Part shown: in pieces, positions 52,398 to 60,571 of the stretch | How the letters are laid out: every line of letters starts with the position of its first letter | Numbering within the stretch: position 1 is the first letter of the stretch | Assembly (NCBI RefSeq): GCF_000337135.1 | Contig: NZ_AOIN01000043.1 | Coordinates: forward strand, 1 to 64,000 | Source: Natrialba chahannaoensis JCM 10990 | GTDB lineage: Archaea > Halobacteriota > Halobacteria > Halobacteriales > Natrialbaceae | Reading direction: 5' to 3' | Length of the DNA stretch: 64,000 nt | Notes under the pieces: model-generated | What the model was told of the DNA's origin: nothing | Database searches by the model: none | What the model saw: only the letters and a program-made list of their open reading frames with translations | Program-made: the position numbers and the translations under genes

Positions 52398-53546
52398 ATG
52401 GCAGACGACCTTAAAAAAGGGCTTGAGGGCGTCCTGGTCGCAGAGTCAGACCTCAGCTCGATCGATGGTGACGCGGGACGGTTGATCTACCGTGGCTACG
52501 CGATCGAGGACCTCGCCCGTGGCGCAAGCTACGAAGAAGTCCTCTACCTCCTCTGGAACGGCCACCTCCCCTCCGAGGACGAGCTCGCGTCGTTTACCGA
52601 GGCGCTTACCGAGGAACGCACCGTCAGCGACGACGTGCTCGCAACGATGGAGCGTCTCGCCGACGCCGGCGAGCGGCCTATGGCTGCCCTCCGGACCGCT
52701 GTCTCGATGTTTTCGGCAACCGAACCCGAAACCGACGCTGATCCCGAAAACCTGGATGCGACGCTTCGCAAGGGTCGGCGAATCACCGCCAAGATTCCGA
52801 CCGCGCTCGCCGCTTTCGAACGCTACCGACTCGGCGAGGAGCCGGTCGATCCCGACCCCAATCTGGGACTCGCCGCGAACTTCCTCTACATGCTCACCGG
52901 CGAGCAACCCGACGACATCGCTGCCGAAACCTTCGACCAGGCGCTCATCCTCCACGCCGACCACGGCCTGAACGCCTCTACGTTCACCTCGATGGTCATC
53001 GGCTCTACGATGGCAGACATCTACAGCGCCGTCACTGGCGGCATCAGCGCGCTCTCCGGCCCGCTCCACGGCGGTGCCAATCAGGACGTCATGGAAGTCC
53101 TGATCGAAATCGACGAGAGCGATCTCGACCACCGCGAGTGGGTCGAACAGGCCACCGACGAAGGCCGACGCATCCCCGGCTTCGGCCACCGCGTCTACAA
53201 CGTCAAAGATCCCCGCGCGAAGATCCTCGAAGAACGGAGCAAGGAACTCGCCGCAAACGGCGACGACAAGTGGTACAACTACACCACGACCATCGAGCAG
53301 TACCTCTCCGAGGAGAAGGGCTTAGTCGAGAAGGGCATCGCACCGAACGTCGACTTCTACTCCGGCTCGGTCTACTACCAGCTTGGCATCCCGATCGACA
53401 TGTACACCCCGATCTTCGCCATGAGTCGCACCGGCGGTTGGATCGCACACGTACTCGAGTACCAGGACGATAATCGCCTGATCCGACCGCGCGCCCGGTA
53501 TACGGGTCCGGAGGACCAGGAGTTCGTGCCGATCACGGAGCGGTAA
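52398..53546 (+). CDS. citZ: Citrate synthase
   Basis: The 382-residue protein begins MADDLKKGLEGVLVAESDLS and contains LHADHGLNASTFTSM, SGPLHGGANQDVMEVL and IPGFGHRVYNVKDPR, the histidine and aspartate centres of citrate synthase. It condenses acetyl-CoA and oxaloacetate at the entry to the TCA cycle. 2-Methylcitrate synthase shares these motifs, so the alternative cannot be fully excluded. The ATG at 52398 fits the family; the upstream in-frame start would add unrelated residues. T-rich sequence at 53570-53615 may terminate the transcript. Confidence 0.95.
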   Translation: MADDLKKGLEGVLVAESDLSSIDGDAGRLIYRGYAIEDLARGASYEEVLYLLWNGHLPSEDELASFTEALTEERTVSDDVLATMERLADAGERPMAALRTAVSMFSATEPETDADPENLDATLRKGRRITAKIPTALAAFERYRLGEEPVDPDPNLGLAANFLYMLTGEQPDDIAAETFDQALILHADHGLNASTFTSMVIGSTMADIYSAVTGGISALSGPLHGGANQDVMEVLIEIDESDLDHREWVEQATDEGRRIPGFGHRVYNVKDPRAKILEERSKELAANGDDKWYNYTTTIEQYLSEEKGLVEKGIAPNVDFYSGSVYYQLGIPIDMYTPIFAMSRTGGWIAHVLEYQDDNRLIRPRARYTGPEDQEFVPITER

Positions 53547-53699
53547 CGGTACGCCGTAGAGCGGTTCGTTTTCTTGTTCTGACCGTGCTCGTTTTGTCTT
53601 GTCTGATCGTGTTTGTCACCACCGTGATCGCTCGTCGCGGAGTCATCTCGAGCGCGTCGCAACCAAAAAGTAGCCGCCCCGAGATGGTTCGCCCGTCCT

Positions 53700-54335
53700 G
53701 TGTGTGCTCATGCCCTCACTTTCGTCTTCGTCTATGGAACGCTGACTGACCGCGAACAGGCCAGCGCCGTCCTCGGTACCGAGTGGCCAGATACCGAAAT
53801 CGTCGGCGACGCGGTCCTCGAGGGCTGTCGTCAGGTCGACGGCCAGTACCCGACGCTCGCGCCGGCTGGCTCGGCGACGGATGACTCGGTGATGGATAAC
53901 GCAGCAATGGAGGTCGAGACGACGGACGGCGAGACAACCGGTAGCGAAACGACAGCTGGCGAGACAACCGGAACACTACTCACCGTCACCGATTCGGGGC
54001 TCGAACGACTCGATCGGTACGAAGGCGTCGAGCATGGTCTCTACGTTCGCGTTCAGGTTCCGTGGCTCACGAGTATGGATGCGGATGCGGATGTGGACCC
54101 GGACGTGGCTGCGGATATGGACCTGGGGACAGGCGCGAACGCGGACGGCCGTCCGGTGGACGAGGACGGGCAGCCCCCGGTCTGGACCTACGTCGGCAAC
54201 CCCGATCGGCTCGGCACCGAGTCAGTACTCGAGTGGCCCCGAGCCCCAACCTTCGAGGACGGTGTTCGCGACTACATTGAGACACACGATGTCGGTGTTC
54301 GACTGGCGAAAGACAGCCGTCCGCCGGACGTCTGA
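53700..54335 (+). CDS. Gamma-glutamylcyclotransferase/AIG2-like protein with acidic insertions
   Basis: The 211-residue protein begins at a GTG (MCAHALTFVFVYGTLTDREQ) with the YGTL motif of the GGCT/AIG2 fold, and has LERLDRYEGVEHGLYVRVQV later. Two low-complexity stretches interrupt it: a Thr/Glu-rich one (TTDGETTGSETTAGETTG) and an Asp/Ala-rich one around DADADVDPDVAADMDLG. Members cleave gamma-glutamyl or related amide bonds. The insertions look like slippage-grown linkers and lie outside the core. No ATG start is available in frame. Confidence 0.75.
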   Translation: MCAHALTFVFVYGTLTDREQASAVLGTEWPDTEIVGDAVLEGCRQVDGQYPTLAPAGSATDDSVMDNAAMEVETTDGETTGSETTAGETTGTLLTVTDSGLERLDRYEGVEHGLYVRVQVPWLTSMDADADVDPDVAADMDLGTGANADGRPVDEDGQPPVWTYVGNPDRLGTESVLEWPRAPTFEDGVRDYIETHDVGVRLAKDSRPPDV

Positions 54336-54566
54336 CGCCGCTTCGATCCCGGTGCCTGCTTGCGATTTCACTTTCACTCTGGAGGGGTGGGTTTTATGGT
54401 GTCTGCGTGCCCGTCTATACTCGCACGTCACACGCCGTGCATTCCCTGTATCCCTGTCGTGTTGCCGCTGGCAGCACGTTCCTGTTCCTGTCGGGGTAGT
54501 GGGGGTGGGGTCCGCCCGCTCGATCGTCCCCGACAGTCTTACAATATATGACGAATAGGCACGCAT

Positions 54567-55778
54567 ATGATCGAACTCGCTGACGTTCTCGAAGCTCAGG
54601 ACCGGGTACGTGAAACATCCAGACACACCCCACTCGAATATTCACACACCTATTCGTCGATGACTGACGCCGATGTCCACTTCAAACTCGAGACCTTCCA
54701 GCGGACGGGGTCGTTCAAGATCCGCGGTGCGACGAACCGCGTCGCGACGCTCTCTGAAGCGGAAAAAGACGCAGGAGTCGTCACCGCAAGCGCGGGGAAC
54801 CACGCCCAGGGTGTCGCCCTCGCGGCCACGCGCTCCGGCGTCGACTCGACCATCGTCATGCCCGAACACGCGCCCATCTCGAAGGTCAAAGCGACCCGCA
54901 ACTACGGCGCGAAGGTCGTCCTCGACGGGACGGACTACAACGAGGCCGCCCAGCGCGCCCACGAACTCGAAGAGAAAGAAGACCGCACGTACGTCCACGC
55001 CTTCGACGACGAGTACGTGATGGCCGGTCAGGGAACGATCGGCCTCGAAATCCTTGAGGACTGCCCTGACGTCGACACCGTCGTCGTCCCCATCGGCGGC
55101 GGCGGCCTCATTAGCGGCGTTGCCGCGGCGATCAAGGAGAAACGACCCGAGACGCGCGTGATCGGTGTCCAGGCCGAGGGCGCATCGAGTGCGGCGACCT
55201 CACTCGAGAAGGGCGAGCGAATTTCGCTCGACGGCGTCGACACCATCGCGGACGGGATCGCGACGCGAAGCGTCGGCGAGAAGCCGTTCCGCCATATTGA
55301 GGAGCACGTTGACGAGGTCGTCACGGTCTCGGACTCCGAAATCGCGGTCGCGATCGTTTACCTGCTCGAGCGCTCGAAGACGTTGGTCGAGGGTGCTGGC
55401 GCGGTGCCACTTGCCGCACTCTTGTTCGAGCATTTCGAGTACGACGCGGGCGAGACCATCGTGCCGATTCTCTCGGGCGGCAACGTCGACCTCAACACGC
55501 TCACCAACATCATTGTCCGTGGCCTCGTCGAGACTGGCCGCTATCTGAAGATCAGAACCGTGCTCAAGGATCGACCGGGGGCACTCGAGAAACTGCTCGA
55601 GATTTTCACCGAGTATCAGGTCAACATCTACGCGATTTACCACGACCGCACCTCGCGCGAGGTCGAGATGAGCGATACGGAAGTCGAGATCGAACTCGAG
55701 ATGCGCGGCCCTGACCACGTCGATGCGTTTCTGGAGTCACTCCGAGAGGAGGGGTACGTGGTCGATATTCTGGCCTGA
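54567..55778 (+). CDS. ilvA: Threonine ammonia-lyase with C-terminal ACT domain
   Basis: The 403-residue PLP enzyme has QRTGSFKIRGATNR with the PLP lysine K51, SAGNHAQGVALAA, and the PLP-phosphate loop VVVPIGGGGLISGVAAAI. The last 75 residues or so, from LKIRTVLKDRPGALEKLLEI, form an ACT domain, so activity may respond to an amino acid. It converts threonine to 2-oxobutanoate through an enamine. RidA follows 91 bases downstream on the same strand, in line with its job of clearing the reactive enamine/imine. Confidence 0.94.
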   Translation: MIELADVLEAQDRVRETSRHTPLEYSHTYSSMTDADVHFKLETFQRTGSFKIRGATNRVATLSEAEKDAGVVTASAGNHAQGVALAATRSGVDSTIVMPEHAPISKVKATRNYGAKVVLDGTDYNEAAQRAHELEEKEDRTYVHAFDDEYVMAGQGTIGLEILEDCPDVDTVVVPIGGGGLISGVAAAIKEKRPETRVIGVQAEGASSAATSLEKGERISLDGVDTIADGIATRSVGEKPFRHIEEHVDEVVTVSDSEIAVAIVYLLERSKTLVEGAGAVPLAALLFEHFEYDAGETIVPILSGGNVDLNTLTNIIVRGLVETGRYLKIRTVLKDRPGALEKLLEIFTEYQVNIYAIYHDRTSREVEMSDTEVEIELEMRGPDHVDAFLESLREEGYVVDILA

Positions 55779-55868
55779 TCGGCCCGCGACGTACGCTCGT
55801 CTCTTTGCTTCTCGACAATCGATCGTGTTTCGCCTGCATTTAAGACCAATCGGGAAGCAGTAGCGGGT

Positions 55869-56249
55869 ATGAAGCGAATCATCGATACCGACGAGGCACC
55901 ATCCGCAGTCGGCGCGTACAGTCAGGCGGCAACCAACGACGACCTGCTGTTTACCGCCGGCCAGATTCCCCTGACGCCCGACGGCGATCTCCTCGACGAC
56001 GAACCGATCGACGTGCAGGCCGAGCAGTCCCTCGATAACCTCGTCGCCGTCCTCGACGAAGCTGGCGCGACTCCCGCAGACATCCTCAAGGTCACCGTCT
56101 TCCTCGACGACATCGAGGATTTCGACGCGATGAACGACACCTACGCCAGCTACTTCGACGACGAGCCGCCGGCCCGCAGTGCTATCGAGGTCGCCGCGCT
56201 CCCAAAGGGCGTCGGCATCGAGATCGAAGCGATCGCGTCACTCGAGTAA
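55869..56249 (+). CDS. ridA: RidA family enamine/imine deaminase
   Basis: The 126-residue protein has SAVGAYSQAATNDDLLFTAG, then QIPLTPDGDL, and PARSAIEVAALPKGVGIEIE with the catalytic arginine R103. RidA hydrolyses the reactive 2-aminoacrylate and 2-aminocrotonate released by PLP enzymes such as threonine ammonia-lyase. Its location right after ilvA supports that role. It is full length and the start is unambiguous. Confidence 0.95.
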   Translation: MKRIIDTDEAPSAVGAYSQAATNDDLLFTAGQIPLTPDGDLLDDEPIDVQAEQSLDNLVAVLDEAGATPADILKVTVFLDDIEDFDAMNDTYASYFDDEPPARSAIEVAALPKGVGIEIEAIASLE

Positions 56250-56282
56250 TCGCCGTTTTGCACTCCACTGAGTGAACGACGA

Positions 56283-56510
56283 ATGAACCCACGGACAAAA
56301 TCTGCCCTGTTGTGGGGCGCAGTCGGCTTCATGGCGTTTCTGGTCCTCGTCCAGGGCTACGCGCTGGTCGTCGAGCCGCTGGTCTCGATCGGACAGGGAT
56401 TCGTCGTCGCAGTCCTCGTCGGTGTGGGGACTGCTGTGAGCGCGTACGTACTCGAGTACCGGGTGGCGGCCTGGTCGGCGAAGCGGGCGGCGGAGCGGAC
56501 GCAGGACTGA
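56283..56510 (+). CDS. Small two-segment membrane protein (DUF7534-like)
   Basis: The 75-residue protein begins MNPRTKSALLWGAVGFMAFL and has two hydrophobic segments, about 9-28 and 38-58, followed by a basic tail (KRAAERTQD). It lies 33 bases after ridA and just before tRNA-Ser. I recall it as a conserved haloarchaeal membrane family, possibly DUF7534, of unknown role. Confidence 0.68.
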   Translation: MNPRTKSALLWGAVGFMAFLVLVQGYALVVEPLVSIGQGFVVAVLVGVGTAVSAYVLEYRVAAWSAKRAAERTQD

Positions 56511-56630
56511 TTTCGCACGTGGTCGGTCGATGCTGATGGGACACCGTTCATCGCACTGGACTGACGACGGCTGACACTGACGACGACTAAAAGTAAGAGT
56601 TAAACGAGGGACGTGGTTACGATAAGGTGA

Positions 56631-56711
56631 GCCAGGATGGCCGAACGGTAAGGCGCACGCCTGGAAAGCGTGTTCCCTTTGGGATTCTGGGTTCAAATCC
56701 CAGTCCTGGCG
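56631..56711 (+). tRNA. tRNA-Ser (anticodon GGA)
   Basis: A class II cloverleaf folds cleanly: acceptor GCCAGGA with TCCTGGC, anticodon stem CACGC with GCGTG around loop CTGGAAA (anticodon GGA, reading UCC/UCU), a long variable arm TTCCCTTTGGGATT, and T stem CTGGG with loop TTCAAAT. The discriminator is G, as expected for serine. CCA is not encoded. Confidence 0.97.
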
Positions 56712-57042
56712 TTTCTTGAATTTCACACGACGAACAATGTCCTCGAGAGGATCTGCTCCTATAGTACCAACTGCAACTAGTTACACACTGATCGCACGTT
56801 CGCGGTTCTCGCTCAGTTCACTCGCTCCGAACCGCGCTGCCGCCGTGCGATCAGGTGTGCAGTGACTTGCAGTGGCTACTATAGTGGGCCGACACACCTT
56901 GTCCGAGATGCGTCGAGTCTGCAGGCTCACGTATTGAGAGAATACGGTGAGTTCAGTCGATCCTACCTGTATGGGCTACCCTCGAGTAGCACCCGTATCC
57001 GTGGCTTGTAGACGGACACAGCCGACTGGAAGCGCAGCACTC
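56712..57042. other. Downstream of tRNA-Ser, mostly the long hairpin element
   Basis: Holds the 126-bp hairpin element (56759-56884). The rest (56885-57042) shows no gene. No integrase or duplicated tRNA 3' end marks an integration site. Confidence 0.5.
56759..56884. mobile_element. Hairpin repeat element, long copy (126 bp)
   Basis: Outer ends CTATAGTA and TACTATAG, with imperfect inverted arms of about 40 bases. Inside these, CGCGGTTC at 56801-56808 pairs with GAACCGCG at 56829-56836, so almost the whole element can fold into one long hairpin. It starts 47 bases after tRNA-Ser. The outer arms are nearly identical to the 86-bp copy at 51345-51430. Confidence 0.8.
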
Positions 57043-57168
57043 TCACCGCTCGAGCTCGATCGGGGAATCCGTTGCAATCCAGCAGTTTGCTTTCTCGCGG
57101 TCTCGAATCTCGAGCTTCCCGTCCTGACACACGATCATTTCGTAGCGGTCTGACCCGGTTGTCGTCAT
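57043..57168 (-). CDS. 41-residue cytosolic microprotein
   Basis: The frame begins MTTTGSDRYEMIVCQDGKLE, followed by IRDREKANCWIATDSPIELE and a final R. It recalls a haloarchaeal short-protein family with pattern CxDGxxxIxDRExxxxWIxSD (possibly DUF7331, from memory). Two cysteines, at 14 and 29, could bind metal. It was not obvious from length alone but has a natural ATG, a TGA stop and a family-like pattern. Confidence 0.62.
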   Translation of the reverse strand: MTTTGSDRYEMIVCQDGKLEIRDREKANCWIATDSPIELER

Positions 57169-57407
57169 TGGTGGCCCAGACCATAGTCCGAAGAGAACCG
57201 CTATCGTAACGATGGGCCTACGTCCGACTGCCGAGCCAGTACGCAGCGCGTACCAACGAGTAGTTGCCTACTACGCATGCGGCTGTCGTTTCGCGTGCCG
57301 CAACGACCGCTGTCGTCGCTCCCAATCACCGCTCACTACTTGCCAGTCTCGGACCTGCCGATCATCGAGCGAACAACGCTTTACCCGCGCCGAGCGAGGG
57401 TGACAGT

Positions 57408-58202
57408 ATGTGCGGCCGCTACACACTCATGCTCGCGCAGGACGAGCTCGAAGACCGGTTCGGTGCGCGGTTTGCATCGGATGGCGAGCAGTTCTCCCCG
57501 CGATACAACATGGCTCCCAGCCAGGACCTCCCAGTGATCACTGATGAGACGCCGACGACGATCCGGGAACTCGAGTGGGGACTGGTGCCGACGTGGGCCG
57601 ACGATGCGAGTGGAGGGATCATCAACGCGCGTGCGGAGACGGTCAACGAGAAGCCGAGTTTTCGGGACGCATATCGGCAGGCGACGGTTGCGGATGCAGA
57701 GAGTGCAGCGATGGAGCAGGACGCGAACGACCGCGAGACGCCCGCGGCCGGGCGCTGTCTCGTCCCTGCCGATGGCTTCTACGAGTGGGTCGAGACGGAC
57801 GACGGCAAACACCCCTACCGGGTCGCCTTCGAGGACGACCGGCCATTTGCGCTGGCGGGACTCTGGGTGCGCCGCGAGCGGCCGCAGGACGAGACGACCC
57901 AGACTGGCCTCGACGCGTTCGGCGGTGGGGCCGCTGAAAGTGATACTGATGGTGCTGACCCGGGGCCACTCGAAACGTTTACGATCATCACGACGGAGCC
58001 GAACGACCTCGTGGTGGACCTCCACCATCGAATGGCGGTGATTCTCGACCCTGCCGACGAGCAGCAGTGGCTCTCTGGCGGCGATCCGGCGGATCTGCTC
58101 GCCCCCCATCCTGCCGCGGAGATGCGTGCGTATCCGGTTTCGACCGCGGTCAACGATCCGAGTGTCGACTCGCCCTCGCTAGTCGAACCACTGTCGCCGT
58201 GA
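57408..58202 (+). CDS. SRAP/HMCES (YedK) family protein
   Basis: The 264-residue protein has MCGRYTLM, giving the catalytic Cys2 after Met removal, N73 in IINARAET, E126 in ADGFYEWVE and the histidine pair in HHRM (H206-H207). This is the complete active site of SRAP proteins, which form a covalent, protective link with abasic sites in single-stranded DNA. Two short acidic insertions are present. The ATG at 57408 is required for the N-terminal Cys. It stands alone between an unannotated stretch and the thermosome gene. Confidence 0.93.
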   Translation: MCGRYTLMLAQDELEDRFGARFASDGEQFSPRYNMAPSQDLPVITDETPTTIRELEWGLVPTWADDASGGIINARAETVNEKPSFRDAYRQATVADAESAAMEQDANDRETPAAGRCLVPADGFYEWVETDDGKHPYRVAFEDDRPFALAGLWVRRERPQDETTQTGLDAFGGGAAESDTDGADPGPLETFTIITTEPNDLVVDLHHRMAVILDPADEQQWLSGGDPADLLAPHPAAEMRAYPVSTAVNDPSVDSPSLVEPLSP

Positions 58203-58401
58203 TCGGGGATTTATACTTAAAGATGGTGGGCTGTCGCGTCCTGTGATGGCGTCTCGTGAATGCGACGGAGCGCGCCCGTTCTGAGTATATCGGCGTGCAC
58301 TACGGTGGTTTTCTCGCGTTTTCGGTGGTGGTCCGTTTCTCCCGTTGATATCTCTGTATCGGTGCTTTTATGTAGAATCACAATCAATGATTCGGCTGAC
58401 T

Positions 58402-60066
58402 ATGAGCCAGCGAATGCAGCAGGGACAGCCGATGATCGTGATGAGCGAGGACTCCCAGCGCGTCAAGGACAAGGACGCGCAGGACTACAACATCAGCGCC
58501 GCTCGCGCGGTCGCTGAGTCCGTCAAGTCCACACTCGGCCCGAAAGGGATGGACAAGATGCTCGTCGACTCGATGGGATCGGTAACGATCACCAACGACG
58601 GCGTCACCATCCTTCAGGAGATGGATATCGACAACCCGACGGCCGAAATGATCATCGAGGTCGCCGAGACCCAGGAGGACGAGGCTGGTGACGGCACCAC
58701 GACGGCCGTCTCCATCGCCGGTGAGCTCCTCAAGAACGCCGAGGACCTCCTCGAGCAGGACATCCACCCGACGGCGATCATCAAGGGCTTCCACATGGCG
58801 AGCGAGCAGGCTCGCGAAGAGATCAACGACATCGCCGTCGACGTCGACACCGAGGACGAAGACCTCCTGCGCTCGGTCGCCGAAACCTCGATGACCGGCA
58901 AGGGCACCGAGGTCAACAAGGAACACCTCGCCGAGCTCATCGTCGAGGCCGTCCGCCAGGTCACCGTCGAGGACGCCGAGGGCAACAACGTCGTCGACCT
59001 CGAGTTCCTCAACATCGAGACCCAGACCGGCCGCGGCGTTTCCGAGTCCGACCTTCTCGAGGGCGGCATTATCGACAAGGACCCGGTCCACGACAACATG
59101 CCAACCTCGGCCGAGGACGCCGACATTCTGCTGCTGAACGAGCCGATTGAGGTTGAGGAGACCGACATCGACACCGAGGTTTCCGTCACGGACCCAGATC
59201 AGCTTCAGCAGTTCCTCGACCGCGAGGAAGAGCAGCTCAAGGAGAAGGTCCAGCAGATCGCTGACCTCGACGCTGACGTCGTCTTCTGCCAGAAGGGCAT
59301 CGACGACCTCGCACAGCACTACCTCGCCAAGGAGGGCATCCTCGCCGTCCGCCGCGCGAAGAAGTCCGACCTCGAGTTCCTCTCGGAGGTCGTCAACGCG
59401 GCCATCGTCTCCGACCTCGGCAGCGCGTCCGCCGCGGACCTCGGCCACGGTGACGTTCTCCGCGACGAGGAGGACGAATTGTTCTACGTCGAGGGCGAGG
59501 ACGCCCACGGCGTCACCCTCCTGCTCCGTGGCTCCACCGACCACGTCGTCGACGAACTCGAGCGCGGCGTCAACGATGCACTCGACGTCGTCGCCCAGAC
59601 CGTCTCCGACGGTCGCGCCCTTGCCGGCGGCGGTGCCATCGAGGTCGAACTCGCCTCGCGCCTGCGTGACTACGCCGACTCCGTCTCGGGCCGCGAACAG
59701 CTCGCCGTCGAGGCCTTCGCCGACTCGCTCGAGCTCGTCCCACGCGTGCTCGCCGAGAACGCTGGACTCGACTCCATCGACACGCTCGTCGACCTCCGTG
59801 CTGCACACGACGACGGCGACGTCGAGGCCGGCCTGAACGTCTTCACGGGCGACATCGAGGACACCTACGACGCCGGTGTCGTCGAACCAGCCCACGCCAA
59901 GGAGCAGGCCGTGACCTCCGCTGCTGAGGCCGCGAACCTCGTACTCAAGATTGACGACATCATCTCTGCCGGTGACCTCTCCACCGACAAGGGCGACGAC
60001 GAAGGCGGTGCCCCAGGTGCCGGCGGCATGGGCGGTATGGGCGGCGGCATGGGCGGCATGATGTAA
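58402..60066 (+). CDS. thsA: Thermosome subunit (group II chaperonin)
   Basis: The 554-residue subunit begins [12 protein letters not shown], as in haloarchaeal CCT proteins. It contains [20 protein letters not shown], the nucleotide-binding GDGTT at 96-100, and [19 protein letters not shown] in the apical region. The C-terminus is a Gly/Met tail ([14 protein letters not shown]) typical of group II chaperonins. An upstream in-frame ATG at 58387 is possible, but the MSQRM start is conserved. It assembles into a double-ring ATP-driven folding machine. Confidence 0.96.
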   Translation: MSQRMQQGQPMIVMSEDSQRVKDKDAQDYNISAARAVAESVKSTLGPKGMDKMLVDSMGSVTITNDGVTILQEMDIDNPTAEMIIEVAETQEDEAGDGTTTAVSIAGELLKNAEDLLEQDIHPTAIIKGFHMASEQAREEINDIAVDVDTEDEDLLRSVAETSMTGKGTEVNKEHLAELIVEAVRQVTVEDAEGNNVVDLEFLNIETQTGRGVSESDLLEGGIIDKDPVHDNMPTSAEDADILLLNEPIEVEETDIDTEVSVTDPDQLQQFLDREEEQLKEKVQQIADLDADVVFCQKGIDDLAQHYLAKEGILAVRRAKKSDLEFLSEVVNAAIVSDLGSASAADLGHGDVLRDEEDELFYVEGEDAHGVTLLLRGSTDHVVDELERGVNDALDVVAQTVSDGRALAGGGAIEVELASRLRDYADSVSGREQLAVEAFADSLELVPRVLAENAGLDSIDTLVDLRAAHDDGDVEAGLNVFTGDIEDTYDAGVVEPAHAKEQAVTSAAEAANLVLKIDDIISAGDLSTDKGDDEGGAPGAGGMGGMGGGMGGMM

Positions 60067-60344
60067 CTCGGCTCAGGTTACACCCCCCATCCAACCGCGC
60101 TCCCGCATAGCGTAGACGTACTCTCGTAGGTCTGTACACCCGTACACTGCACACGTACAACCCGTACAGCCCCACCGAATCGACCACTCACCATTGGACT
60201 CGAGTACAGAGTGGACTCGAGTCTGACCGGTTATTTTATCGGCACCGGCACGGCGCTGGCGCTAGTGATACGCTGCCACAGCTCTCGCTGTGGCTGTGTC
60301 TCGGCAGGCTGGTAAACTATGGGTCCCGTGGGCGTCGAGTCCGT

Positions 60345-60485
60345 ATGACGTATCAAACGACAATCGGCTGGTCGCTGTTCTCTTCGGGTGTCGTCACGCT
60401 CATCCTGAAAGTGCTTCCCGGCGACTCGCTCTGGTGGGGGCTACTCCTGCTTGCACTGGGGCTCTTCGTCCTGTATATTCGTTGA
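60345..60485 (+). CDS. 46-residue membrane microprotein
   Basis: The frame starts MTYQTTIGWSLFSSGVVTLI at ATG 60345 and has two hydrophobic stretches separated by a KVLPGD turn, ending LLLLALGLFVLYIR and a TGA. Length, composition and clean ends suggest a genuine small membrane protein, similar in type to the one at 5431. It lies in the gap between the thermosome and HTH/substrate-binding fusion genes. No function is known. Confidence 0.58.
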   Translation: MTYQTTIGWSLFSSGVVTLILKVLPGDSLWWGLLLLALGLFVLYIR

Positions 60486-60571
60486 GCGAGCGACCCCCTG
60501 TCTCCATGTGACAGAGATCGGCAGCTTCGACTTTATGCGCCTCGCGGTGGTAGCTTGGTCCGCATCACGCC

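Noticed and set aside
56631-56884. tRNA-Ser as an integration (att) site
   Set aside because: There is no integrase gene nearby and no repeated tRNA 3' end; only the hairpin element follows.
58384-59895. Long open frame antisense to the thermosome gene (about 500 codons)
   Set aside because: GC-rich, third-position-biased genes keep the antisense frame open. The sequence is Val/Asp/Leu-rich with no motif, while the plus strand encodes a certain thermosome.
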